Assembly (NCBI RefSeq): GCF_013177655.1
Contig: NZ_CP035946.1
Location: forward strand, 1,798,001-1,862,000
Direction of reading: 5' to 3'
Length of the DNA: 64,000 bases
Source of the DNA: Campylobacter canadensis
GTDB lineage: Bacteria; Campylobacterota; Campylobacteria; Campylobacterales; Campylobacteraceae
Shown here piece after piece: positions 9,965 to 19,716 of the stretch. How positions within the stretch are numbered: position 1 is the first letter of the stretch; every line of letters begins with the position of its first letter. Both the position numbers and the translations under genes were made by a program. The notes below the pieces were generated by a model that worked only from the letters and a program-made list of their open reading frames with translations, did no database searches and was not told where the DNA came from.

Positions 9965-11382
9965 ACACCACCCACAAATAAAATAATTACAAAACTAATA
10001 AGTGCAACCATTGTGCCTGTTAGCCACCATTCTTTTACATTATTGTATCCTGCACCAAATATAATCGGGGCTGCTGGACCACCGTAGTGAGTGATAGCTC
10101 CACCAAAGCTATTTGTTGCTGCTAACACAAAGCAAAGCGTAAGCACATCTGCTCCAGCAGCCTTAGCAAGTAACAAAAATACTGGAAAAATCGTTACTGC
10201 ATAAACAGTTGCAGATGCAAATAAATAACGAATAAAAATACTGATTAATCCTATAATTACGACTGCTAAAAATGCGTGATCTTTAAAAGTAAGTGTGCCT
10301 TCAAGTAAAGCACCAAGCCAAGTAAAAAAATTATGCTCTTTTAATAAAGTAGAAAGACTCATAATCCCACCAAACCAAAAAAGAGTGCTAATAGCTTCTT
10401 TACTACTTGCTATATCTTCCCATTTAATTACACCAGTTAGCACTGATGCACACATTGCTGCAAGAGCAACTGCGGTTGCATTAATAGAAATTTTAAAACC
10501 CATTGCATTTAAAATACTTGGTAAACTCCAGCCAAGAAGAGCTGCAATAAAAATCACAATTAGCATAATTTCACGATTAGTAATTTTTCCAAGTTTTGCA
10601 AGACCTTGGCTAGCAATTGCTTTATTATCAATCTTTTTTACATCTGGACGAATAAAAATATATGTAATAATTGGTACAAAAAGTAAACAAATAATTCCTG
10701 GAACTACAAGCGCAAGAGCCCACATTCCCCAATCAAGCCCTAAATTAAAATGTGTATTTATCGCACTAATTACCAAAAAATTACTAGCTTGTGCTGTAGC
10801 AAAAATAAAACTAGTTACCTTAGTACTCATATAAGTATTACAAGCTAAATATGCACCAGCACGGTTTGCTTCGCCACTTTTATTTGGATTTAAATTATTT
10901 GCAATTGAGTTTATAATTGGAAAAACTATTCCACCAGCTCGTGCTGTATTGCTAGGAGTTGCGGGTGAGATAATTAAATCCAAAAAGCTAGTTACATAGC
11001 CAAGGCGAAGAGTGGATTTGCCTAGTGCATTGATTAATAAATAAGCAATCCTTGCTCCTAAGCCTGTTTTTGTAAAGGCAATTGAAAGTGCAAAGGCGCT
11101 TATTATAATCCAAGTTGTAGGACTTGCATAGCCACTTAATGCTGATTGAGTTGCTTTTTTTGCACCACCTAATTCAGCTCCTAAAAAAAGTGCAACGCCA
11201 GTAACTGCAGTTGCTAACACAATAGCATTTGGTACTGGTTTAAACACTAGTCCTAAAATCGCTGCTATATAAATAGCAAAAAGCACCCATGCTGCATAAC
11301 TTAAACCCTTTGGAACTGGTAAAATAAAGGCAAAAATAAAGGGAATTAAAAGTAAAATTATTGTAATTATTATCTTTTTCAT
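9943..11382 (-). CDS. DASS/CitT-family di- or tricarboxylate transporter
   Basis: A 479-residue inner-membrane protein with about 12 hydrophobic segments. SPATPSNTARAGGIVFPI and the later NSFGGAITHYGGPAAPI are hallmark repeats of the divalent anion:Na+ symporter family, CitT/SODiT branch (citrate/succinate or malate/2-oxoglutarate exchange). It sits 2 bases downstream of the lyase gene and overlaps the isomerase, implying it imports the acid those enzymes process. Exchange for an end product such as succinate is a family possibility, not visible in sequence. Confidence 0.88.
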   Translation of the reverse strand: MKKIIITIILLLIPFIFAFILPVPKGLSYAAWVLFAIYIAAILGLVFKPVPNAIVLATAVTGVALFLGAELGGAKKATQSALSGYASPTTWIIISAFALSIAFTKTGLGARIAYLLINALGKSTLRLGYVTSFLDLIISPATPSNTARAGGIVFPIINSIANNLNPNKSGEANRAGAYLACNTYMSTKVTSFIFATAQASNFLVISAINTHFNLGLDWGMWALALVVPGIICLLFVPIITYIFIRPDVKKIDNKAIASQGLAKLGKITNREIMLIVIFIAALLGWSLPSILNAMGFKISINATAVALAAMCASVLTGVIKWEDIASSKEAISTLFWFGGIMSLSTLLKEHNFFTWLGALLEGTLTFKDHAFLAVVIIGLISIFIRYLFASATVYAVTIFPVFLLLAKAAGADVLTLCFVLAATNSFGGAITHYGGPAAPIIFGAGYNNVKEWWLTGTMVALISFVIILFVGGVWWKIVF

Positions 11383-11384
11383 TT

Positions 11385-12239
11385 TTATGCCTTATAGCGA
11401 TTTTGCATTTTTATATATTGGCTAAGCTTAGTAATTTCACCTCGCTCTTTCATAGATATCATAAGATGTTCTGCATCTTTTGTACTACCTGTTTGTTTTA
11501 TATGATTTAATAGATTTTTTACGCCAAAAATAGCTGCTTTTAAGGTTGCATTTGCGTATAAAACGATGTTGTAGCCCATTTTTTCAAGTTCATCGTTTGA
11601 TATAATCGGACTCTTACCTCCTTCAACCATATTTGCTACGGTGTAGCAATCTAACATTTTTGGGATTTGTATCATTTGCTCTATACTTGTAGGTGCTTCT
11701 ACAAATAAAATATCAGCACCTGCTTCTTTATATAAATTTGCTCGTTCTATCGCACTTTCAAAGCCTTCAATTGCAATTGCATCTGTTCTTGCAATTAGCA
11801 AAGTATTGCCAATGATTGCATCTTTTGCAGCTTTAATTTTTCCACACATTTCATCACTTGTTATAATTTTTTTACCATCAAAATGCCCACAACGTTTTGG
11901 TAAAACCTGATCTTCAAGTTGAATAGCTGCTGTGTTAATTTTACTAAATTCTTTTGCTGTACGATAGACATTTAACGCATTTCCATAACCATTATCAATA
12001 TCAGCAATTACACTAATTTCTACTGCGTCAATAATTCTTTTTGTGTTTTCTAGCATTTCACTCATGCTAACAAGTCCAATATCTGGATAGTTAAAATTCA
12101 TATTTGCCATTCCAGCACCTGTTGCATACACTGTTTTAAAACCTGCTAATTCAATAAGATGAGCAATAAGCGCATTTGTTGCACCTACTGCGGTAATTAA
12201 GCCGCCATTTTTAAGATTAGAAATCAATAAATTTTGCAT
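11385..12239 (-). CDS. PEP mutase/isocitrate lyase superfamily C-C lyase
   Basis: At 284 residues it has the length of methylisocitrate lyase (PrpB) and 2,3-dimethylmalate lyase. The Mg-binding segment DIDNGYGNA and the catalytic loop LPKRCGHFDGKK, with the KRCGH motif containing the acid cysteine, are intact; ARTDA and FVEAP also match. Expected chemistry is cleavage of a 2-hydroxy-dicarboxylate or tricarboxylate to pyruvate plus another acid. It is first in the operon with the CitT-like transporter and PrpF-like isomerase. The promoter contains a G9 tract (12276-12284), so expression is probably phase variable. PrpB versus dimethylmalate lyase cannot be settled by eye. Confidence 0.8.
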   Translation of the reverse strand: MQNLLISNLKNGGLITAVGATNALIAHLIELAGFKTVYATGAGMANMNFNYPDIGLVSMSEMLENTKRIIDAVEISVIADIDNGYGNALNVYRTAKEFSKINTAAIQLEDQVLPKRCGHFDGKKIITSDEMCGKIKAAKDAIIGNTLLIARTDAIAIEGFESAIERANLYKEAGADILFVEAPTSIEQMIQIPKMLDCYTVANMVEGGKSPIISNDELEKMGYNIVLYANATLKAAIFGVKNLLNHIKQTGSTKDAEHLMISMKERGEITKLSQYIKMQNRYKA

Positions 12240-12254
12240 GAAAACTCCTTAATG

Positions 12255-12284
12255 TTAAATTATCATGCAATGATACCCCCCCCC
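12255..12284 (-). promoter_or_regulatory. Poly-G promoter of the lyase operon
   Basis: On the minus strand nine G (12284-12276) are followed by TATCATTGCATGATAATTT and then an AAGGAG site (12251-12246) before the ATG. Either TATCAT or GATAAT could be the -10; in both cases the G run occupies the spacer or -35 position, so gain or loss of G would change promoter spacing. Confidence 0.6.
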
Positions 12285-12416
12285 TTAAAAATAACTTAAA
12301 GATATTTATTGTGAATTTAAAAAAATAAGATCAACAAAGCAATAAGTTCAAATGAAAGCCTATAATCAAGAATATAAAATAAAAGTATTGAAAGTAAATA
12401 AAAATAAATAAATAAA

Positions 12417-12444
12417 AATGGTGGAGAATAAATGGTGGAGAATA
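12417..12444. repeat. 14-bp tandem duplication of the tRNA-Ala 3' end
   Basis: AATGGTGGAGAATA occurs twice in immediate tandem; the second copy is the 3' terminus of tRNA-Ala including CCA. Such duplication of a tRNA end is the scar expected from integration/excision, though replication slippage could also do it. Confidence 0.85.
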
Positions 12445-12508
12445 GCGGGATCGAACCGCTGACCTCCTGCGTGCAAGGCAGGCGCTCTCCCAGCTGAGCT
12501 AATTCCCC
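12433..12508 (-). tRNA. tRNA-Ala (TGC)
   Basis: Cloverleaf with acceptor GGGGAAT/ATTCTCC (G-T pairs included), D arm AGCTCAGCTGGGAGAGC, anticodon loop CTTGCAC with anticodon TGC, T arm GCGGTTCGATCCCGC and encoded CCA. It lies about 95 bases downstream of the 16S as in Campylobacter rRNA operons, but no tRNA-Ile follows it. Confidence 0.97.
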
Positions 12509-12601
12509 TTAAAACAACATCAACATTTCAACCTTTGATATCCAAACAAGGACAAGAGATAAATGAATACTCTTTTGTGAGAAAGAGTATTTGTACTCTA
12601 G

Positions 12602-14108
<1,507 letters not shown>

Positions 14109-14340
14109 ATTTTATGAAGTGTTTAAAAGAAATGCTATTAAATAAATAATAGCTTTTGTAACTAGCTCTTGATCACTTGTTTAGATATCAAAGATTGACG
14201 TTGAAAAATGTTTTAACAAAAATAAATAAAAATAACGATATTTAATAACAATAATAAAAGTAATAAAGAAAATTAAAAACTTTTTATAAAGCTTTGTTTA
14301 TGGCTTATATATTAAGTTAATTTGATTTATTCTTTCTATG

Positions 14341-14395
14341 GTTAAAAAACATAAAGATGAAATAATACATTGTTAAGCTTAAATAAAGCTTAACG
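14341..14395 (-). promoter_or_regulatory. 16S rRNA promoter with boxA-like element
   Basis: Minus-strand TATTAT (14367-14362) followed by TTCATCTTTATG and TTTTTTAAC (to 14341). The block from AAGCTTAAC through TTTAAC is nearly identical to the 23S promoter region. It lies about 250 bases upstream of the mature 16S end, giving a long leader (14109-14360) that includes the processing-stem arm. Confidence 0.65.
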
Positions 14396-14612
14396 ATTAG
14401 GAATTTTAAAGTGATTGGTAGAAAATATTGAAGATAGTTCTAAAAACAATATTTAACTGCTTTTCAAATTTTAATTTATCTTGGCAAAATCACGATATTT
14501 AATGAGTTAAAAATTGCATTAATAGCTCATTATTTGCATTTTTCATATAGTGAAATTATGAATTTAAATATAAAAGATTATCTTGAGTTTTTAGAAATTA
14601 GCTTAAAAATTG
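14396..14612. other. Intergenic region upstream of the 16S promoter
   Basis: A/T-rich, no gene seen. It separates the rRNA unit from the decayed prophage. Confidence 0.4.
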
Positions 14613-14876
14613 CTAAGAATGTTTAATCTTAAAAAAACAATAAATAAAGGTTGTAATGTAAAGTATTAAAGAAAAAAGCACAAAAAATAAAGCGATATTA
14701 AAAAAACTTGCTAAATAATCATCACTTAAAAAAGAAAGCAAGGAAGCGACAAAAACACCGAGTGTTAAAAAGGCTTTAAAAACAATTTTAAAGTTTTTTA
14801 AAAAGAATATTTTAGCGTTTAAATCATCTATTTTTTTCATGAAATAGATTTTACAATAAAAAGGAAAAATATGCAA
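14613..14876 (-). CDS. Small two-helix membrane protein, unknown function
   Basis: The 87-residue frame encodes a polar N-terminus then two hydrophobic helices (FLTLGVFVASLLSFL and NIALFFVLFSLILYITTF). An inner ATG at residue 13 (MKKIDDLNAKIF) is the likelier start. No family recognised. It borders decayed phage sequence and may be part of it. Confidence 0.4.
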   Translation of the reverse strand: MHIFPFYCKIYFMKKIDDLNAKIFFLKNFKIVFKAFLTLGVFVASLLSFLSDDYLASFFNIALFFVLFSLILYITTFIYCFFKIKHS

Positions 14877-14879
14877 GAT

Positions 14880-15603
14880 TTAGGATTTAGCTTTGGCATT
14901 TAAAGGTTTTAAAGAATTTACTAAAAATACGGATGCTTTGAAAAAATTGTAAGAATATGAGTATGGTTGCAGATGTTAATAAGACTACAAGAATTGCCAA
15001 TGAGTTATTAATAAGCTATATCAAAATTACAAACAATGCATTCTAGTTGATTTTATAACAATTTTAAACGATTTAGAGCCTAATATTGTGTTTGATAATG
15101 AAATATAAGATGAAGTACTCTTAAATCCAATAAAAAAGAATATTTATACGCAAAGAATGTTTTTCAATAGCACACGAGATAAGATACTAGCTTTTGCACT
15201 CTAAAGATAAAATAAGGTATAAAAAAGATATATAAGAATTAAAAAGCTTTTACAGCAGAATTATTATTAGCTTTTGATAAAGTAGTAAAACATACTCATA
15301 GTGGCTTTGAAATTGCATCTTTTACTAGCATTTCAAATATTTATTATAATTTTGTAGCTAATAGGCTTATGTATGGAAAATAATCCAAATAATTTTTTAA
15401 ACACTCAAGCTATTATAAATAATACTGCTAGTGAATATTTAAATAATTCTACATTACTAAAAACCAATAAAATTGATTGGAAAAACACTGCAGCAAAACA
15501 GTGTATGCATTTTTACCAAAAGTATTCCAAGTTACTTATCAATAGCAATTTTTGTAATTTTACGCTATTGCAAGAAAGAAATGACATTGTTTTAGTTTTA
15601 TGA
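14880..15603 (+). pseudogene. Decayed reading frames, probable prophage remnant
   Basis: Plus-strand frames read phage-like short stretches (FKGFKEFTKNTDALKKL near 14905; VKHTHSGFEIASFTS near 15290) but are broken by several stops and frameshifts. The last open piece (15373-15603, 76 residues, Asn-rich) starts inside the decayed frame. I could not identify the parent gene with confidence. Confidence 0.45.
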
Positions 15604-16318
15604 TAGATTAGTATTAATACTTGGCTATGTTTTTTCTCAAACTAACAACTTAAGATAATGTTTGTTAAAATTAAAATACTTACCATTTTTGCTTAATATG
15701 TTTTTTACATTTTGTTTATTATTACATAAGTAACTAAAAATATTGAAATAAAAATTGCTATCATTTGCATATCGCTAATAACAATATATTTAGGTATTAA
15801 TGAAAATATCACACCTAACAATAAAAAGTTAGGAAAATTAGTTTCAGAATCTAAATTCTGCTGTTTTCTTTTTCTAATTTTAGTGTAAATACCTCATCAG
15901 CTAACTAAATTAATTTATCTCTATCAACCATATAACGAAGCCTTATATTTATACTATTTAAAAATACACTTTTGCAGCTCTTGTGCTTTTTTGTCCTATT
16001 TTTGTTACGATAATATGAATTAGCTTTGCCAATACTTGTATGAAATCTATTTGTATTAATCAACTTTTTACTCATTACAAACGAGCATTTAAAAACCAAA
16101 ACTTCATTATTCCAATTTTTATCATTTTTTTACATTAGTCTATATTTATTATTTTAGCACAAACATTCATCCTTTACCTTTTCTACTTTTATAAATCAAT
16201 ATGCAAGTAACAATAAAAATCATAACTAAATCTAAGACTATTTTTATTCCTTGCTAGGTAAAACTATAAAAGAACTTGGTGTCTCTAAAGTATTTACCTT
16301 TTTTTGCTAGAAGTACCT
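15604..16318 (-). pseudogene. Decayed minus-strand gene(s), no intact product
   Basis: A minus-strand frame from about 16075 reads MSKKLINTNRFHTSIGKAN and continues with a Lys/Arg-rich part to 15905. After a stop, other frames give a hydrophobic segment (FISIFLVTYVIINKM ending about 15704). It may be one former membrane protein gene. No function assigned. Confidence 0.35.
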
Positions 16319-16396
16319 TTAAAGCCATCCTAAGAGTTTTGCTATCCAGTAAATGAGTTGTAAAACCAAAACTAAAATCTGCAGAACTTTAGTCAT
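16319..16396 (-). CDS. Short hydrophobic ORF (25 aa)
   Basis: ATG preceded by a strong AAAGGAG site at 7-base spacing opens a 25-residue frame of almost wholly hydrophobic residues ending in LLGWL (MTKVLQILVLVLQLIYW at the start). Size and single helix are like type I toxin peptides or small phage membrane proteins. No antisense RNA can be shown by reading alone. Confidence 0.4.
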   Translation of the reverse strand: MTKVLQILVLVLQLIYWIAKLLGWL

Positions 16397-16574
16397 TTTT
16401 ACTCCTTTCTATTTAATTTTTAAGAGTTAATTATTTTATAATTTTTATAATCTAATTATACATTTTTTTATAATAAATATTAAGTCTAAATATGTTTTTT
16501 ATAATTATTTTTTATTAAAAATAAAATTTTTATGTATTTTTTGCTACAATAACTAAAACTAATAAGGGTATTAA

Positions 16575-17378
16575 ATGGATATAAAAACATTTGAAAAAAA
16601 ATTAAACGAATTAAATCTTACAAAAAAAGAATTTGCAAATATGGTCGGAGCTGTTTATAATGGTGTTGTTAATTGGAATACAAAGGGTGAAACGCCTAAA
16701 TGGGTAGATAGCTGGCTTGAAAATTATGAACAACAAAAAAGTTTTAATAATCTTGTAAATGAAGTAGAAAAATACACAGTTAAAGAAATAAAAATGAACG
16801 ATATAAAAGAACTTTTAAAACAAAAATACTTAATGTTAAATTTAAGAAAAACTCAAGATTGTTTAAAGCTAAACTATCAATATCATCAAGTAAAAATTAA
16901 TATTTATTTTGATTATTATGAAAATACTTTCAATTTATTTCTTATATTAAGTTATGAAAAATCTTATTATTTTACACCGATTAATATTGATAATCTAATA
17001 GTAAAAAACCCTTATTTAAATGATGTTCCAAAAGAGATATTAGGACAAATATTAGATAATGGCAGTCTAAAAGATTTTTATGATAATATGAGAGAACATA
17101 TGATACACGATGATGTTCAAAAAAGTGATTATGAAGATTATGAATTTAGAAATGGTTTAAAATCTAATAAAAATGAAGATAAAAATCCATTTTTATCTCA
17201 TTTAAGAAAAACACCCATGTCAGAAAACCATTTAAATTTCTTAAACACTCAATTTAATATTTCAAAATATATTTTACAAAAAATAAAAGCAAAAGGATAT
17301 ACTATAGTAACTACTGCAAATTTTTCAGAAAGAAAATCTCTCACTTTGATTTTAAATAATTGTGATATAAAGCTTTAG
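16575..17378 (+). CDS. Phage-type helix-turn-helix protein, 267 aa
   Basis: The first 55 residues form an XRE-like/phage repressor-type domain: KLNELNLTKKEFANMVGAV, then VVNWNTKGETPKWVDSWLE, the usual recognition and following helices. Residues 60-267 are a Lys/Asn/Tyr-rich region with no motif I recognise. It is the only long intact frame in the decayed prophage region, transcribed opposite to the antirepressor and integrase remnants, a position expected for a prophage repressor. A TATTAAATGG-type start follows a weak AAGGG site. Repressor role is inference. Confidence 0.6.
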   Translation: MDIKTFEKKLNELNLTKKEFANMVGAVYNGVVNWNTKGETPKWVDSWLENYEQQKSFNNLVNEVEKYTVKEIKMNDIKELLKQKYLMLNLRKTQDCLKLNYQYHQVKINIYFDYYENTFNLFLILSYEKSYYFTPINIDNLIVKNPYLNDVPKEILGQILDNGSLKDFYDNMREHMIHDDVQKSDYEDYEFRNGLKSNKNEDKNPFLSHLRKTPMSENHLNFLNTQFNISKYILQKIKAKGYTIVTTANFSERKSLTLILNNCDIKL

Positions 17379-17490
17379 TTTTGCTAGTTTTTATAAAAAA
17401 AGATTGAGAGTTTCGTTTACTGCCATCATTAAAGGCTATACTCAACCTTTCTTTGCTTATCTTTCAAATTTTACACTTAGTTATTATTTT

Positions 17491-17708
17491 TTAGCAACCT
17501 TTAGCTTGTTTGTTACACTTTCTGAATTAAAAAACTTACTTTTAGTGCAAATCTTATTACCTTCTCCCCAATAGACCTTTTAGCGTGTTTTGTGTTTGTT
17601 AGTTCTAAACTTTTACAAACATCATTAAAGCAAAATAATGGCTCATTAAATTCATCTTTTGCAGCTCTAATTAAACTGATTGTTTAAAACTTCTAAAAAT
17701 TCTACCAT
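17491..17708 (-). pseudogene. BRO/KilA-type phage antirepressor remnant
   Basis: A good ribosome-binding site (AAAGGAGTTAAAG) and ATG at 17708 begin MVEFLEVLNNQFN, then a stop; shifted by one frame the sequence continues AAKDEFNEPLFCFNDVCKSL and LTNTKHAKRSIGEKVIRF. The latter matches the BRO-N domain pattern of phage antirepressors. Interrupted by at least one frameshift, so non-functional. Confidence 0.55.
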
Positions 17709-17786
17709 CTTTAACTCCTTTTGATATAATATGAGTTAGCATAATGTTAAGCTGTGTGTGGGGCAGAGCGCCCCCTTATCGCTTTG

Positions 17787-17876
17787 CTACGAGTTTGCCT
17801 TAAACCATAGTAAAATGATTTGCGAGATTACATAAATCAAGGTTGAGAGTTTGATTAAAAAATCTAGCTTTTTCAT
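17787..17876 (-). CDS. Short hydrophobic ORF (29 aa)
   Basis: ATG at 17876 preceded by AAGAAGAAAGC starts MKKLDFLIKLSTLIYVISQ and ends WFKANS, one membrane helix with a basic N-terminus. A GC-rich hairpin (GGGGGCGCTCTGCCCC, 17760-17776) follows the stop at a terminator-like distance. Similar in style to the ORF at 16319-16396. Function unknown. Confidence 0.4.
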   Translation of the reverse strand: MKKLDFLIKLSTLIYVISQIILLWFKANS

Positions 17877-18019
17877 TATGCTTTCTTCTTTTACTTATTA
17901 AAATATACTTTTAATTAAAAATAGCAAATAAGCTATAAAATTAAAAAATTCCATAGCTAAGCTGCTTTTAATAAAAAGAAGTTAAAACTTTAATAATATT
18001 AAGTTTGTTATTTAATTTA

Positions 18020-18280
18020 ATAAGCATTGCATGAAAGCCGTGTGGGATAAATTTATATTTATTTATTCCTTCACATCTTAAAATCATTCTTAAAGTATTT
18101 TCACTCATAAAAAGTTATATTTAACATTTAGGAAAAATACATTTTACTGTAAAATAATGCTCTTTAAGATATTTTAAAATAGTGATTGCTTGGGTATTTA
18201 AAGGTAAATAAAAAGTTTTTCATTTTCATATCTTCGCTGCTTATTAATAATTAATTTTATATCATTATTTGTCATTTTAA
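18020..18280 (-). pseudogene. Tyrosine integrase remnant next to tRNA-Arg
   Basis: Minus-strand frames give YLPLNTQAITILKYLKEHYF and, after frameshifts, MSENTLRMILRCEGI followed by KFIPHGFHAML. This matches the C-terminal half of P4/bacteriophage-type integrases (PL...L, MSENTL, HGFR). The box II Arg reads as His (HGFHAM) and the catalytic Tyr segment is lost. Location 60 bases from the 3' end of tRNA-Arg is typical for an element integrated at that tRNA. Confidence 0.6.
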
Positions 18281-18339
18281 GTCCCTATTTTTTATCTACA
18301 AACAAGCCTAATTTTGATAAAAAAAGGGAAAAATATAAT

Positions 18340-18415
18340 TGGTGCGCTAGGTAGGAGTTGAACCCACAACACACAGATCCGAAGTCTGTTGCTCTATCCA
18401 TTGAGCTACTAACGC
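18340..18415 (-). tRNA. tRNA-Arg (TCG)
   Basis: Acceptor GCGTTAG/CTAGCGC with encoded CCA, D arm AGCTCAATGGATAGAGC, anticodon loop CTTCGGA (anticodon TCG), T loop GTTCAACTC. It is the likely attachment site of the decayed prophage on its left. Confidence 0.95.
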
Positions 18416-18418
18416 ATA

Positions 18419-18444
18419 AAAAAGATGTAATATTACATCTTTTT
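18419..18444 (-). terminator. Palindromic terminator of the MHS transporter
   Basis: A perfect 26-bp palindrome centred on ATAT-type sequence (GATGTAATATTACATC core) overlaps the stop codon of the transporter gene and is flanked by A and T runs. Confidence 0.75.
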
Positions 18445-19716
18445 AGCAACTAAGCAAGCACAAATATATGCGATAATAGAAATTATAAATAAATAAATTC
18501 CACCACTAATTTGCAATAAAATACTATTAGTTTTACTAGCCATAATGTGCATTTGTGCTAATAATACAGGAATGTACGCACCTGCGATAGCATAAGCTAA
18601 ATTGTATGAAAAACTAATTCCACTAAATCTAACCTGTACTGGAAAGCACTCCGTCATTATTAAAGGAGTGAAATTCATAATTCCTGCAAAATAACAAGCT
18701 ATAAGATAAGTAAGTGTGTATAAAATTAAATTTTTATGCGAGTATAATTCATAAAAACAAAGTAAAGAAAAAACACCCCAAAAAATAGCAAAAACCTTGC
18801 AAACTCTAGAAATACCAAAATGATCAGACAATGCCCCTGTGCTAATGCAGCCAATCATCATAAATAATATTCCGCCCATTTGCAAACAAGTATTTATAAT
18901 AGGTTCAATTTGCAAAACAGATTTTGCAAAATTTGGAACGATTAAAACCAAAACAACAACACAAGCTGTTAATACCCAAGTAATTAGCATAGAAATAAAA
19001 ATACCCTTTTTATGCTCACTAAAAACCTTTTTTATAGGTAATTCTTCTAGCAAATCGCTTTCTTTCATCTTTTTAAAAATTGGGGTTTCGCTTAAAAATC
19101 TTCTTAAATAAACTGAAATTATCCCGAAAATACCGCCTAAAGCAAAAGGAATTCTCCACGCCCATTCTTTAAGCTCTGCTTCGTTAAAAATAAGCTGCAT
19201 AATGATTGAAACAATAGCTCCAAGTAAAATTCCACCAACCACACTAGAAGTAAGCAAGCCAATATAAGCTCCCTTAGAATGTTCAGGACTATGCTCTCTT
19301 ACAAAAACCCAAGCACCTGGTAACTCCCCGCCAATTGCAATACCTTGGCAAAGACGAACTAAAACTAAAAAAATAGGTGCAAAATAGCCAACCTGTGCAA
19401 AAGTAGGTGCTAAAGCAAGTGCAAATGTAGGGATTACCATCAAAACAATGCTTAGCATAAACATATTTTTTCTACCAAATTTATCTCCAAAATGAGCCAT
19501 AATTACTCCGCCAAAAGGACGAGCAACATAAGCTGCTGCAAAGGCACCATAAGTATTTATAAGCTGCCATTCTTGCGATAACTCTTTTGGAAAAAAATGT
19601 GTCATAAAATAACTTTGAAAAAACACAAATATAATAAAATCATAAAATTCTAAAGTTCCACCTAAAGAACTTAAACCAAGAGTTTTTATCTCTTGCCTAC
19701 TAAAACCTTGCTGCAT
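18433..19716 (-). CDS. MHS-family (MFS) metabolite:proton symporter
   Basis: The 427-residue protein has twelve hydrophobic segments and the metabolite:H+ symporter signatures: GGTLEFYDFIIF in helix 1, the RPFGGVIMAHFGDKFGRKN loop between helices 2 and 3, and RLCQGIAIGGELPGAW in helix 4. Members carry carboxylates, betaine/proline or alpha-ketoglutarate; the substrate cannot be read. Its start overlaps the end of the GGDEF-like gene at 19700 by 17 bases, so the two are coupled. In C. jejuni a similar transporter sits near moaC and a small acidic protein, which fits this neighbourhood. Confidence 0.85.
   Translation of the reverse strand: MQQGFSRQEIKTLGLSSLGGTLEFYDFIIFVFFQSYFMTHFFPKELSQEWQLINTYGAFAAAYVARPFGGVIMAHFGDKFGRKNMFMLSIVLMVIPTFALALAPTFAQVGYFAPIFLVLVRLCQGIAIGGELPGAWVFVREHSPEHSKGAYIGLLTSSVVGGILLGAIVSIIMQLIFNEAELKEWAWRIPFALGGIFGIISVYLRRFLSETPIFKKMKESDLLEELPIKKVFSEHKKGIFISMLITWVLTACVVVLVLIVPNFAKSVLQIEPIINTCLQMGGILFMMIGCISTGALSDHFGISRVCKVFAIFWGVFSLLCFYELYSHKNLILYTLTYLIACYFAGIMNFTPLIMTECFPVQVRFSGISFSYNLAYAIAGAYIPVLLAQMHIMASKTNSILLQISGGIYLFIISIIAYICACLVAKKM

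Noticed and set aside
10295-10834. 179-residue plus-strand frame opposite the CitT transporter.
   Set aside because: Shadow frame of a well-supported gene; no start signal.
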